This document shows, in pieces, positions 10,900-23,071 of a DNA stretch of 64,000 bases (position 1 is its first letter; every line of letters begins with the position of its first letter). The stretch is from Tethya wilhelma (lineage: Eukaryota > Porifera > Demospongiae > Tethyida > Tethyidae), in NCBI GenBank assembly GCA_964030475.1, contig CAXIPT010000007.1, positions 4,607,607 to 4,671,606 on the forward strand, written 5' to 3'. The position numbers and the translations under genes are program-made. The notes under the pieces were generated by a model, which saw nothing but the letters and a program-made list of their open reading frames with translations, searched no databases and was not told the DNA's origin.

Positions 10900-11383
10900 C
10901 AGAGATAGTTCTTTTTGGTGAACACTATTGGTAATGGGTCGTCAATTGAATTCCCCCGCGCGCAATCTACTGAGCATGCGCTATATGTGCTATGTGCGCG
11001 CAAACACTGCTGTGAAGCCATTTGAAGAAAATTTGACTCACGAAAAAATAGCCAGAATCCGAAGAAATCATCATTTCAACCAAGCAAGAGACCAATAATA
11101 TGATCCAAAAAGCCACTAAAAGTGCTAAAGCAACAACGCTGACAAACCCAGGTCACCGTCATTGAGTGTCACAAGGTATGTAATACAAACACTATGATAA
11201 ACACATGTCATTGTGTAACAATATAAAACTGTATACAATATTGTAGTAGACATTATATAGTACAGGGACAAAATATTAACATAGCTACGTTGACTACTGG
11301 CATACAACACAAGAAAAAATTTTCGCTCGTGGATTTACAATCCTCACATACCCCAGCTACCTACTCAATGTGGGTCCATTGCT
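10900..11383. other. intergenic spacer upstream of the MATH-domain gene
   Basis: Contains a GC-rich stretch (10955-11005) with gagcatgcgc and gtgcgcgc, plausibly the MATH-gene promoter. The rest is the 3' flank of receptor 1. I see no exon. Confidence 0.5.
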
Positions 11384-14300
11384 TCACTGCTGTGGAGTAC
11401 TGGAACGGTAGCTTCTACTGAGTCTAGGGCTGTCTTCTTTCTTCTCTAAACCATCTTGAAGAGACACCGACCTGTTTCGGCTAGCTAACGCGAGGTCAGT
11501 GACTTGATACGGAGCTACTTGTGGCTTCATCGCGTTTATGTCTAGCCTTGAAGTATGTGGTGAGTCTACAGAAACACAATGTTTAGCTGGGACAGCCATA
11601 TTTCTCTTAGAGGGTGGTGTTGCTGATAGCCTTTTCATACTCTTGTCATGTGTCGTTGAATTTGGTAGTTCAATCCTTGAAGTACGCGGTGACTCAACAG
11701 GAACACAGTAGTCAGCTGGTACTGTTTTTTCCAAATTGCTTCTCTTAGAGGGTAGTGTTGCTGATAGTCTTTTCATAGTCTTGTCATGTATTGGTGAATT
11801 CTGTAGGTCTGCGGCTCTTGAAGTGCGCGGTGAGTCTACAGGGACACAGTAGTCAGCTGGTGTCAAGGAGTTTCTTGTAGTGGGTGGTGTTTCTGACAGC
11901 TTTTTTAAACCTTCTTCATGCGTCAGCGAATCTCGTACAGTGGAATACTCATTATTGGTTGCTACACTGGTAGGATCCTGCGACATTTGTGTATTGTTTT
12001 GAGAGCCAGAACTTGGTCCTAATAGGTTTACCACCTCATACGCTGGCACACTAGCAGAGAGCCGATCAGAGCGTGGATGATCTTTGCCGTGATCTTCAAG
12101 CACTGCATAGGATGGTTTTGGGTGTTCATCGGACATGACCAGGTCCTTGTTTATGACTGGCTCTTTGTCTGGTACAGTCTCGTACAATTCACCACCAGCA
12201 GCAGCAGCAGCTCCATCAGGTCTGTTATCAATCTGTAAAGAGACTCTATTGATCTTGTTTGGGTCTGAAGAAAGTGATGGAGAGGTTCTGAGTTTGACAC
12301 GAGAAACTGGAGATGTTACGGTACTATACTCTAACTCTTCATTGGACGATACGAGGTTGTCTTGAGAAGAGTAGATGGGGTTTCGGAGATGGACCTCCTG
12401 ATATGGGTTTCCCGTGGGAATGTCACTGTGAAAGGGGAAAGGAAATCAAAGACAACAACAATATAGCTTGCAATTTGAAAGTATATACTGTATAGCACAA
12501 AATTTGGCAGATTTTAATATTGGCGGATTGGCCGTTTTGGTAAGAACTGCCAATATTAAATCCACGAAACAGTCTTTTTTGCGCAGCACATAAGGAATAC
12601 ATAGATAGCTGCATGTACGCTCACTAATGTGATAGTTATGTAATGATTCACATTGTCTTACAATTGACTTACGCTCAATGACTGTATGACTGTACTTCTT
12701 CACCAACGTATATGCCTATATACACCCAGCTATAAAGGCCACATAACATCCTAGGATGTGTACTACATGGCTAGAAATTGTAGTACTAAGAGTGACATGC
12801 AGCTGCATGTGCTACATCCAAAATAAAATCCATCAACCATGAAACTTTTTAACAATCGGCCAAATTTTATTCCTGCCAATATTTTGTGCTACAGTATACG
12901 GTAGTCATTGAGTACTGTCTATCATGGTTGACTTACGTTCTGATGTCTGCCTTGATTTTCCTCTTAGCTGATACATATGCTAGGGGTATCCCCACTAAAG
13001 CTATAATCAATAATATGAGAAGCACTCCTGTGCTAGTGGCTAAAGAAATGCTTGTAATATTGAATGTGTTAGAGGGTGTTGTTGTCAAGTCACAATCAGT
13101 TGTAATGCTAGGCATGTCAACTGTAGGTATGTCAACTGTAGGCATGTCAGCTGTAGGCATGCCAACTGTTACAGACATACTACTTGCCATTGTTGTTACT
13201 GACATGCATGTGGTAGCCATGTTCCCAACTAACATGTTTGTACTGTCTTGGTAAGCTATCACACAGCAGTTGTAAGTAGTTAATGGAAGCAGGTTGGCAA
13301 TGGTCACTGTGTTAGTATCACCTAGCGGTACTACTCTGTGCTCTTGGAAGGTTTGCTCGTAGTTTGTGGAGCATTTAATTTCAGTTTCTATTCCTGTTTC
13401 ATCATCCACTCTCTCCCATGTGGCTGTTATGGTGACATTTTCCGCTTCAATGTTCACATTTTGTAGAAGCTGCTGTGAGTCTCCTTTGAGGAAGAGATTG
13501 GAACAAATTGTCTGCCATTCTCCATTGAGGTAGACTTCTATTGTAGATTCTTGGCTACCTTCTCCTGACTGCAGTCGTGTTGTGCCTTCAGCAAACACTG
13601 CATGCATGTAAATCATAGAACAAGATCTCATACAAAATATTATTTTTCAAGGTTATAATTCTACTCAAAAAAAAATTGAAGAAAAAAGTTATGTCCTATA
13701 TAGCTGTCTTAAAATAAAACATCAAGAATATTGACGACAGTGATTGTATCTCACCTGCAACTCCAGATCGACTTGAACGACTGATGGAATTCTCTACTGT
13801 ACATCCATACAGCCCACTGGTGCTTCCAGTGACAGACAATATTCTTAGTTGGTTCTCATATGTAGCATTGGCCGTATCGATAATGACCTGTGAATATTCG
13901 TAAAGGTTTCTGTTGGTTATGTCTAGTACAATGTCATCTTTGGTCCATGTGACACTTGTGGCAGGTCCCCCTGTTGACGTACAGATTAGGGTCTGGGTAC
14001 TTACATTGTACTCTAAACCACTGATGTCAACTTGTCCTATATATAGCAAAGAATAAAAAAATGTTCAATGCTTAGTCAATCAGCGCCTGCCACCACACTG
14101 ATTATAGACTAGTAGTCTAGTGTATTTATATACCCGTATTATCATGCTTAAAAATGCATGCGTGCTTCGGTACGCGGTATGCCTGACTACATTACTTCAA
14201 TTGACTTACCTGTGTCATTGGTGTATATTCCGATATAGAGGTACCGTGTTATGTTATCAATGTCTGGAATCTCGCAACCAAACACTCCAGACGGGATTAC

Positions 14301-15595
14301 CACACCTCCAGTATCATTGGCAGCCAGTAGATTCAGCGTCACTGTTCCATCGTCTTCTCTAGTTGTGTACAAACCATTTGCTCCTGTGAAGGCATCAGTC
14401 ACTTCTCTTCCTCCGGGAATAAACCAGCCCCCCTGGCTGGGATTTGAGCAGCAGAGATGGTTTGTTGTTTGGCAAACTAGAGAGATGTCCTCTGCTGGGA
14501 ATTCTTCTATGTTGATGAGACTGTTATTGAGTTGTGTCTCTCCGTTCAGAATGAGTGATACTGTTGGAATGGACAAACAACCATGCATTCATTATAAAGG
14601 TGAGAGAATTGTGCAAAAATTTTTCTAGCGTGCTCAGTATAGCTAGATATCCAATAGCGCTACCTGTTTGTGTAAAAATCTGGACAGAAGAGTAGATTTT
14701 TCGTATCTTTTGCAAGTTCAAAATTTCCCTAGCAACGCGATGCGTGGGTATGTCCGACCACCCTTAACCCCATTTAAGAATCATGTGGTTTAAAAGGTCC
14801 ATGGCCTTGTACGTAGGCAGAGCTTGAAACAGAAAATGGGAAACAAATATTAGTGACTCTGGTGGGACTCAAACCACCTATACCTATATGGGTTGGCAGC
14901 CAGAGCCATTGTTAAACAAGCCACCATGTCAATATCACCCCTATATACATGGTTCTCACCATCATTTATGCATCTGACTCCAGCAAACATTGATCCACAT
15001 GGATTCTGCTTTACACCGCACGCCTCAATTGTTAGTGTGTCCTCAGATTCAAAGCATGACAACTGAATTGTTGGAGCATCGTTGGGTAGTGACTGAACCA
15101 TCACTGTGTAAACCTCTCCACCTAAAACAACACATAAGTGGCAACGTGTAAACAGGGCATGAGGAACTGTATATGTTGTTTATTCTTCACATGTGCCACT
15201 CATTATGTCGGTATTATGTTTCTTACCAACTCTTGAGTAGCCTAGGCTCTGGCAAACCAGAGAAGCCGTGTGCTCTTGCTGATTGCCATTATCACCAATT
15301 TCACAGACAGGGTGCCATTCGGTTGCATTTTCAAAGCGTACCTCCAATTGACCCTCTAATTCACTTGCTCCATTTATCAAACGTACACTTGCCACTGTTT
15401 ATATGGGAGCAATCAACCATAGAGGCACATTACATCAGCAGTATTCATGTGCGCCCATGCAAATCATTCCTATAATGACCCATGCATGGAAGTTAACTTA
15501 CCAGTCATCTGGCTCCAAGCTTGAGTGATCAGCTGCCCACCTATTGCTAGCCATAGCATACAAACTAGTAGCTGTTTGCACCTCCAAACTGCCAT
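11384..15595 (-). CDS. receptor 1: SRCR-Ig-Ig-FN3-TM with long tyrosine-motif tail
   Basis: Single-pass surface receptor. Seven minus-strand exons fit without frame conflict: 15595-15502, 15394-15227, 15121-14960, 14560-14210, 14036-13755, 13597-12937 and 12425-11384, giving 919 residues. Domains: signal peptide 1-27 (hydrophobic run LLVCMLWLAIGG); a diverged SRCR domain about 31-141; an Ig-like domain about 142-258 with a Cys-Cys pair shared with receptor 2; a second Ig about 259-352 ending LYGCTVEN; an FN3-like region about 353-480; a repetitive Met-Pro-Thr-Val stem; a TM helix near 537-561; and a tail of about 360 residues. The tail has YETV, YAVL, YEVV, YSTV and two YCVP sites. LEYSTV fits the ITIM pattern, and three tandem repeats carry the YCVP sites. 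Introns between ectodomain modules are all phase 1. The nearest relative is receptor 2. Ligand and signalling partner are unknown; SH2 recruitment is inferred from the motifs. Confidence 0.85.
11540..11930 (-). repeat. three tandem repeats in the receptor 1 tail
   Basis: Units of about 38-45 residues, each with KxLSxTxP, a (V/T)PA-x-x-CV core and DSPRTSR-like ends. Two cores read DYCVP. The third, nearest the C-terminus, reads KHCVS and so lacks the tyrosine. Confidence 0.85.
13111..13172 (-). repeat. 15-base repeat in the receptor 1 stem
   Basis: Four near-identical units of the type atgtcaactgtaggc encode a Met-Pro-Thr-Val-Asp stem just outside the membrane helix. Confidence 0.8.
14846..14935 (-). 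mobile_element. possible tRNA-derived SINE remnant
   Basis: On the minus strand a box-A-like stretch (tggcttgtttaacaatgg) is followed about 40 bases later by a box-B-like ggtttgagtccc. It lies in a receptor 1 intron. There is no full cloverleaf, so it is either a SINE head or a chance tRNA-like stretch. Confidence 0.35.
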
Positions 15596-15930
15596 CTCCA
15601 TTTGTGTAATATTCCACAATATTATATCTATATAGCTGAGAGCTGTTTACAAGTGTGCTCATGGACAATATAATTTGTTTACACAGCACAGAGTCCACAT
15701 CTCTGCACGTACAGTTGTGTGGATTGAGGCAGGCACTCCCTCCAAATGCCATGTTGGGTGTTCATAGATCGACTCAAACTCAGTGCATGTATTAATGTTG
15801 TAGCTTACATAGAGAGGGCAGCCTGTCAGTGTGGGATGATACACTGGAATGCACACAGCTGTGATTGCACTAGTGGGAAGAGATCTTGAGACTATAATAG
15901 GGTTCAAGTCTCAGGAGAATTAAAATCTTG
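15596..15930. other. upstream region of receptor 1
   Basis: Open frames run through this stretch on the minus strand but change phase near 15752 and are not needed for a complete receptor 1. Probably 5' flank or untranslated sequence. A T-arm-like gggttcaagtctcagg lies at 15900. Confidence 0.4.
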
Positions 15931-15958
15931 AGAATTGGGTATTACTATGTGTGTATGA

Positions 15959-15964
<6 letters not shown>

Positions 15965-16018
<54 letters not shown>

Positions 16019-16053
16019 NNNNNNNNNNNNNNNNNNNNNNNNNNNNNNNNNNN

Positions 16054-16098
<45 letters not shown>
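15965..16098. repeat. (GT)n microsatellite around a sequence gap
   Basis: GT repeat on both sides of a run of 35 Ns at 16019-16053. True length unknown. Confidence 0.95.
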
Positions 16099-16099
<1 letters not shown>

Positions 16100-16101
<2 letters not shown>

Positions 16102-16480
16102 CTCATTATGATGTCATCCACTAAAAGAACAAAGTTTGACGATTGAGGGAGTGCCTTACTATTAAACTCAAACTTCCTGTGTGTACCTTATAATGTAATG
16201 TGCATGCTTTATTTGAAGCTAGGGACCCACCCAACCACACACAATGTCATCTATGTACATACACATTCTCATGTCCCTGTGGGAATTTATCGTGTCAACA
16301 TAAATTTATCATGTCAACAACTCCTTGACAATTTTGGTATATTGATATAGGCTTGGAATCTAGATCAGGAATGGAAGTGTATAGTTAAATCTAGATGGAT
16401 TGGGAGTTTGTGAACTGGTGGTCATTATGACTGTCAAACTGTAGATTGGGTTTAGAATATTGACCGATTTTGCAGAATCT
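16100..16480. pseudogene. decayed copy of receptor 2 tail exon and its flank
   Basis: 16101-16260 matches 27086-27290. 16345-16480 matches the tail exon of receptor 2 around 27729-27860 (shared: ggcttggaatctagatc, ggattgggagtttgtgaact, tagaatattgaccga). Indels remove the frame. It is an antisense fossil left by duplication of the receptor/transporter module. Confidence 0.8.
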
Positions 16481-16689
16481 GATGTGAGGTATAATTTCAG
16501 ATTGGTATCAAATCAGATTACAGTGTCAATGTATGTCGAGGTACATTTACTGTTGTGGTGATCCATTAAGCTACATGTGCTGAGCATAAAATATGAACAA
16601 GTATACATAAATACAATAAAATTCCCTGTACTATACATTTAGAATGAATTTGTTTGAACAAGTATATAAATACATGTAGGGGTGTAATA

Positions 16690-16800
16690 TAGTATTACTT
16701 GAAATTGAAGCTCTCTTGTATCATTATTACCTCTGCCAGTTGTTTGTCATAGTACGTGCCGAGTAGTTATCGCTCGAAGCACTTGTACATAGAAATGATC
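16690..16800. pseudogene. antisense fossil of the receptor Ig exon
   Basis: Matches the plus strand of receptor 2's second Ig exon at about 29068-29175 (attgaagctctcttgt, ttgtttgtca, gctcgaagcact). It runs up to and apparently into the start codon of transporter A. Confidence 0.75.
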
Positions 16801-18571
16801 CTTAGTCACAGCCTAGTAGACAATCACGAAAGTAACTCTCCTGGCAATTCTCTAGGACTGCTGAATGATACAGCACCACCACCTAAAGTAAGAGAGAGAT
16901 GGTGGACCACCCTAATAGCTGTATTGGTGTCTTCTCTACTAGCACTTCTGTTTGGTTGTGGACTTGGCTACACCTCTCCTGTCTTACTGGAGCTGAGTAC
17001 ACTGCCCAATAGTGAACTAAAGTTTGACACACTATTGTTGAATGTATTCAGTGTAAGTGAAATGAATATTATAATAGCTGAATTTCTGCCCAATGAATCA
17101 TTCAGGGTGGATTATATGATTGTCTTCAGCACAAAACTGAATACTAGTTTGAGCAGTATTGGTTCTCCCTTGCAGGCATCTGTTTTTGTAGGAGGTTTGC
17201 TTGGAAGTCTTCCAGCTGGCTGGGTCGCTGATAGGTGGGGAAGAAAGACTGCTCTCATTCTAAACAGCATCCCTTATCTTGTTGGCTACCTCATGATTAG
17301 TGTGGCTTGTTTCATCACCAATGGAGTGGTGTTTAAGAGTGTGCTAATTGTGGGGAGAGCAATCACTGGATTTGGAAATGGATGGTCGTATATTTCAGTC
17401 GCTGTAAGCTAGCTATACTTACTGTTTTACCATTGGTTAAGTTTAATAATATTTGTATGTTGATTCTCAGGTGTATGCTGCTGAAGTTTCTTCAGCCAAA
17501 ACTCGTGGGATATTTGTTTCCTTCAGTGAACTAGCACTTGTCTTTGGGATTCTCTTTGTCTATGGAGTTGGTTCAATCCCGGGAGTCACATACTATGACA
17601 TTGCAGTTGTCATGGTTGGCATAGTAGCACTCTTTGTATTGATGGCTGTGTGGCTACCAGAGACTCCAAGATGGGTGCTACTCAAGACAAAGGACAGAGA
17701 AGCAGCTAGGTCCATCTTGAAGTTACTCCGAGGACCAGAATGTCAAGATATCGAATCAGAACTCGATGACATCCAATTAGCCATTGATGAAATGCCAAGG
17801 AGCTCCTTCTTCAATTTGCTAAAAGAGTTTCGCAAGAGAAGCATCCTGGCTCCGTTTATCATCATACTCGTGCTGTGTATATTTCAAGAGTTGTGTAGTG
17901 GAGGAAGCATTGTTGATTCTTATGCAGCTCCAATATTCAAGGCAGCTGGTGTCTCTAATCCTAATCTGGTCTCCTTCCTTGCGTTAGGTGTAACCCAATT
18001 TCTCTTCACAACAATTTCAGTGCTCATTATTGACAATGTGGGAAGAAAACTCTTACTTATTGTGAGTACGATCGGTATGTGTATTGGCTGTACAATGCTT
18101 GGCGTTCATTTTTACATCACACGTCCATCGCTATGTGACAATTTTAATGGCACAGCCATTCCCGACGATATATCCTTTTGTAATTCACAATATACACCAC
18201 TATCCATTGCAAGTTTGATTCTGTTCATGGCCTCCTTCGCCATTGGTATTGCTCCAGTGCTGTGGGTACTACTGACAGAGTACCTTCCTCTTCACATCAG
18301 AGGCATAGCTAGTGGAATTGTCATCCTTGCCAGCTGGATAACAGCTGCTCTACTGACTGCGGGCTATTTGAGTTACGCTGATCTAGTGAGACCGTGGTTT
18401 GCTTGGTGGACGTTTGCTCTCATCAATCTGTTTGGTTTCTTGTTTGTGGTGGTATTTGTTGTGGAGACCAAAGGAAAGAGTTTGGAAGAAGTGCAGAGAA
18501 TGTTTGAAGCAAAGAGAACTATAAATGAAACTGGCTACATGATGTCCATTATTAATAATAATGATAAATAG
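16795..18571 (+). CDS. transporter A: SLC2A/Tret1-like sugar-porter family MFS
   Basis: Twelve-helix facilitator of the sugar-porter family. Exons 16795-17052, 17176-17403 and 17471-18571, 528 residues. Family marks: DRWGRK between helices 2 and 3, PETPRW after helix 6, a second VGRK loop, TEYLPLHIRG after helix 10 and VETKGKSLEE after helix 12. The helix 7 motif reads QELCSGGS instead of the QQLSGIN-type sequence of GLUTs, so glucose need not be the substrate. There is a predicted N-glycosylated loop (NGT) before helix 9. A, B, C and G share long nearly identical stretches of exons 2 and 3. The first codons overlap the antisense Ig fossil. Confidence 0.9.
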
Positions 18572-18675
18572 CTATCATATTATGAACCAGTAAACAGCTA
18601 CAGTAAAATTCATTACACTACATGTATATGAATTTGTTTGAACATATATACTACATACAGGATTATAATATAGCT

Positions 18676-18733
18676 AATGCCTGAAGTTGAAAGCTCTCTT
18701 GTGACTCTGCCTCTGTTGTTTCACATATTAAAC
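18676..18733. pseudogene. short antisense fossil of the receptor Ig exon
   Basis: gaagttgaaagctctcttgtg followed by a ctctgttgttt stretch, matching the start of receptor 2's Ig exon flank near 29070-29120. It is cut off before the retroelement. Confidence 0.6.
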
Positions 18734-18774
18734 ACCCCCTCCAGTGAGTGAAAGGAACAAAAGAAAAATTACAA

Positions 18775-20940
18775 TTAAGAAAAAGAGATTGAGTGACTGA
18801 TACGAGCAGGAAACTGAACACATCGCCCAGACCTGGTACAAGTTGATGGGAGGGGGGCGGGGGGAGGGAGGGTCACAGGTGAATGTGATGAGGTGTGAGG
18901 TGACGTTGAGGAATGAAATCGTTCAATGTTAATGTCTGATACAGCCATCGAGTATGCAGGCTTCAAACGATCAATAGACTCGGGTATATAACAGAGGTCG
19001 GTTGTGAACTGTGAAATGAAATCAAGATGGCGGGGCGGCACTGACGAGGGGAATGACGTTCTGGGCTAGCGTTGAAAGCAAAAGTTAGTGGCTTGTAGTC
19101 GGTGATCACATGAAAAGTTCTGCCCTCAAGAAAGTATCGAAAGTAAACAGCCAATAGTTCTTGATCAGAATTAATGTACTATACCTCGTTTCAGAGGGTT
19201 TCAGCTTCTTGGAGAATGAAATTGGCTGCCATTGTCCATTAATGTACTGCTGGAGTACTCCTCCAACTGCAGAATTGGAAGCATCAGTGGTTAGACTAGT
19301 CAAGGCATTTAACTTAGGGTGTACCAGCAAGGTCGCATCAGCACTGAAGAGCCTTCTTACTGTCCAAACAGTGTCATTCCACTCAAGGTGCTCAGTAGCA
19401 GAGGTTAGAAGAGAGTTAAGTGAGTCTAGGATCCTCGCACAACCAGGTATAAAATGATGGTAGAAGTTATTGAGGCCTAAAAAGGTGCGTAGTTGACGAT
19501 GAGAAGTAGGTTGTGGGAAATCATTGATTGCCTGTACTTTGGATATATGCCATCAGCATCAACTAGGTGTCCTACAAATTGAACACAGGGTTTGCCAAAT
19601 ACACACTTTTGTAGATTAATGATCATACCATGTTGAGACAAGCGTTCAAAAATAAGTCAGAGATCACGTTGGTATTCCTCATGAGATGAGCTAGCAACAA
19701 GGATGTCGTCAATGTATGTGTAACAAAAATCGAGTCCATGTAACACTTGATCCATAAACCGTTGAAACGTTTGAGTAGCATTCTTTAAACCAAAAGGCAT
19801 TCGTACAAAGTCAAAGAGTCCGAAAGGTGTGTTGATAGCGGTTTTTGGGACATCATCAGGATGGACTGGAATCTGATGGTATGCTCTGACTAGGTCAATG
19901 GTGGAAAAAACTTTGGCTCCATGAAGGGTGGCTGAGAAGTCCTGTATATGTGGAATTAGGTATCAGTCTGGTGTGGTCACATTGTTGAGTGCTTGATAGT
20001 CTCCACAAGGTCTCCAATTTCCTTCAGCTTTCTTGGGGACCATATGTAGTGGAGAAGTCCAGGAGCTGTTTGAAGGACGTATAATTTCCAATTCCAGCAT
20101 GTATGCGAATTCTCTTCGAGCTATGTTGAATTTCTCCGGGGAGAGACGTCGAGCCTGGGAAGAATGAGGTGGCTTGGTTGTACTGATATGGTGTGTAACG
20201 TTATGCTTAACGGGTGTCTTTTGATAGTTATGTACTCGTGTCAGTTCTGGAAATTCTGTGAGCAATGAAGAGTATGCTTGGGAGTGAGCAGAAGTTGTGG
20301 TTGTGAATGTGGGAGAAGGGGGTGTCTCTCCATTTCTTGAACTTCTCACTGCAACTACATGCCGAGGTACAGAAACTACAGACGTCTGTCCGCAACCTCA
20401 CTCGTCAGCCACGTAGCCGTTCACACTCCCAAAGTTGACACCACAGCCCAGCACCTCAGGGACAGACCATTTGCTGGTACCACCAAAAGTATGGTAGCAA
20501 TGCAAAAAAGTGTACACCCCCCGACAACTTTTCCCAACAGTTAAACGACCACACTGGTGGCTGCGACAGTTGGTGCAGCTACCTCAACAATTTTGTCTGC
20601 AAGCTCAGCGAGTTCCTCCAGAGTTGCTGTGGCACTGGCAGAAGCGAGTACCATGTGCACGTTGGGGGGTAACCTCTGTTGGAACAGTTCACGTAGAAAG
20701 TAGTGCTCACCCTATCACTGAGCAGTTGTTCCATACGTCGTAGGAGTTAAGTGGGCTTTCGATCGCCAAGTTCCTCGGCATTAAACAGTTGCTGAAGACG
20801 GCGTTGTGCTGACACTGTTGTACGCTGGATTAACTTTTCTTTCAGGACTGTGTACAAAGTAGCCTCGGGGGGCTTGAGGATGAGGTCTCGGACCTCAGTA
20901 GCGACTTCCAGCGACAAGGAAGCGGGTTGGGAATATTGAC
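18775..20940 (-). mobile_element. degenerate Ty3/gypsy-type LTR retrotransposon fragment
   Basis: Minus-strand pieces in element order: gag-like capsid segment (about 20940-20600, with QRRLQQL and EELGDRKP), a linker, then reverse transcriptase (about 20250-19500, with a GDYQALN stretch and a YIDD catalytic motif near 19690-19722) and RNase H (about 19330-18960, with TDASN and TDYKPL). Frames are broken by stops and shifts throughout. No integrase and no LTRs are visible. An old, inactive insertion between transporters A and B. Confidence 0.82.
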
Positions 20941-21277
20941 CAATTTTTCAGAATCTGATATAGTGGTATCGCTAAGGGGATGGGGTATAATTTCAGATTG
21001 GTATCAAATCAGATTACAGTGTCAAAGTATGTCGAGGTACAATTACTGTCGCGGCAATCCATTAAGCTACATGTGCTGAACATAAAATATGAACAAGTAA
21101 ATACAATAAAATTCATTGTACTACAATTAGAATCAATTTGTTTGAACAAGCATAAAAATACATGTAGGGAATATTACTTGAAATTGAAGCTCTCTTGTGT
21201 CATTATTACCTCGATCTGTTGTTTGTCACAATATTATAGTACGTGCCAAGAAGTTACCGCTCAAAGCACTTGTAGAA
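20925..21277. pseudogene. antisense fossils of receptor exons upstream of transporter B
   Basis: 20930-20985 matches the receptor 2 tail exon (ggaatattgaccaattttt, gtggtatcgcta). 21175-21277 matches the Ig exon fossil seen at 16690-16800. Between them lie bases shared with 16490-16690, so the whole upstream unit of A was copied with B. Confidence 0.75.
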
Positions 21278-23071
21278 ATGATTCTTAGTCACAGCATAGT
21301 AGACAATCACGAAAGTAGCTCTCCTGGTGATTCACCAGGACCACTGAATGATACAGTATTACCTAAAGTAAGAGAGAGATGGTGGACCACCCTGATAGCT
21401 GTGTTGGTGTCTTCTCTACTAGCACTTCTCTTTGGTTGTGGACTTGGCTACCCCTCTCCTGTCTTACTGGAGCTGAGTGGACTGCCCAACAGTGAACTAA
21501 AGTTTGACACACTACTGTCTGATATATTTAGTGTAAGCGAAAAGTATCATACATGCATGATAATAGCTGAATTTCTGCATGGTTGTGTGGATCATGATTG
21601 TCTTAAGCACAACAATGAACACTAGTTTGAGCAGTATTGAAAATAATTTTGCTACTCCCTTGCAGGCATCTGTTTTTGTAGGAGGTGTGTTAGGAAGTCT
21701 TCCAGCTGGCTGGGTCGCTGATAGGTGGGGAAGAAAGACTGCTCTCATTCTAAACAGCATCCCTTATCTTGTTGGCTATCTCATGATCAGTGTGGCTTGT
21801 CTCGTCACCAATGGAGTGGTGTTTAAGAGTTTGCTAATAGTGGGGAGAACCATCACTGGATGTGGAATGGGAATGTCATATATTGCAGTTGCTGTAAGCT
21901 AGCTACTTACTATATACAATGACATGTTTTGCTATCAGTCAAGTTTATAGTTTTGTATGTTGATTCTCAGGTGTATGCTGCAGAAATTTCTTCAGCCAAA
22001 ACTCGTGGGATATTTGTTTCTTTTTGTGAACTAGCACTTGTCTTTGGGATTCTCTTTGTCTATGGAGTTGGTTCAATCCCGGGAGTCACATACTATGACA
22101 TTGCAGTTGTCATGGTTGGCATTGTAGCACTCTTTGTATTGATGGCTGTGTGGCTACCAGAGACTCCAAGATGGGTGCTACTCAAGACAAAGGACAAAGA
22201 AGCAGCTAGGTCCATCTTGAAGTTACTTCGAGGACCAGAATGTCAAGATATTGAGTCAGAACTTGATGGCATACAATCTGCCATTGACCAAATGCCAAGA
22301 CTCTCCTTCTTCAATTTGTTAAAAGAGTTTCGCAAGAGAAGCATCCTGGCTCCATTCATCATCACACTCGTGCTGATGATATTTCAAGAGTTGTGTGGCG
22401 GAGGAACCACAGTTAATGCTTATGCAGCTCCAATATTCGAGGCAGCTGGTGTCTCTAATCCTAATCTGATCTCCTTCTTTGCCATAGGTGGAACCCAATT
22501 TCTCTTCACAACAATTTCAGTGCTCATTATTGACAATGTGGGAAGAAAACTCTTACTTATTGTGAGTACAATTGGTATGTGTGCTGGAAGTACAATGCTT
22601 GGCATTCATTTTTACATCACACGTCCATCGCTATGTTACAACTTTAACAGTACAACCATTCCCGACAATATATCCTTTTGTAATTCACAATATGCACCAC
22701 TATCCATTGCAAGTTTGATTCTGTTCATGGCTTCCTTTGCCATTGGTACTGGTCCAGTGCTGTGGGTGCTAATGACAGAGTACCTTCCTCTTCACATCAG
22801 AGGCATAGCTAGTGGGATTGTCGTCGTTGCCAGCTGGCTGGCAGCTGCTCTAGTGACTGGAGGCTATTTGAGTTACGCTGATCTTGTGAGGCCATGGTTT
22901 GCTTGGTGGACGTTTGCTCTCATCAATCTGTTTGGTTTCTTGTTTGTGGTGGTATTTGTTGTGGAGACCAAAGGAAAGAGTTTGGAAGAAGTGCAGAGAA
23001 TGTTTGAAGCAAAGAGAACTATAAATGAAAGTGGCTACATGATGTCCATTATTAATAATAATGATAAATAG
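21278..23071 (+). CDS. transporter B: SLC2A/Tret1-like MFS
   Basis: Exons 21278-21532, 21666-21893 and 21971-23071; 527 residues and a complete frame. Same motif set as transporter A; the helix 7 motif is QELCGGGTTV and the helix 10 region GTGPVLWVL. It starts MILSHS at the same place as A, inside the edge of the antisense Ig fossil. Upstream sequence is shared with A, apart from the gypsy fragment that precedes it. The substrate is not predictable from the visible residues. Confidence 0.9.

Noticed and set aside
12886..13254. Plus-strand membrane protein
   Set aside because: Antisense of the receptor 1 TM exon and stem repeat.
15498..15907. Longer first exon for receptor 1
   Set aside because: The frame breaks near 15752, whereas the 94-base exon 15595-15502 supplies an ATG, a signal peptide and the right phase.
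18775..20940. Intact retroelement or domesticated pol gene
   Set aside because: Frames are broken repeatedly and integrase and LTRs are absent.
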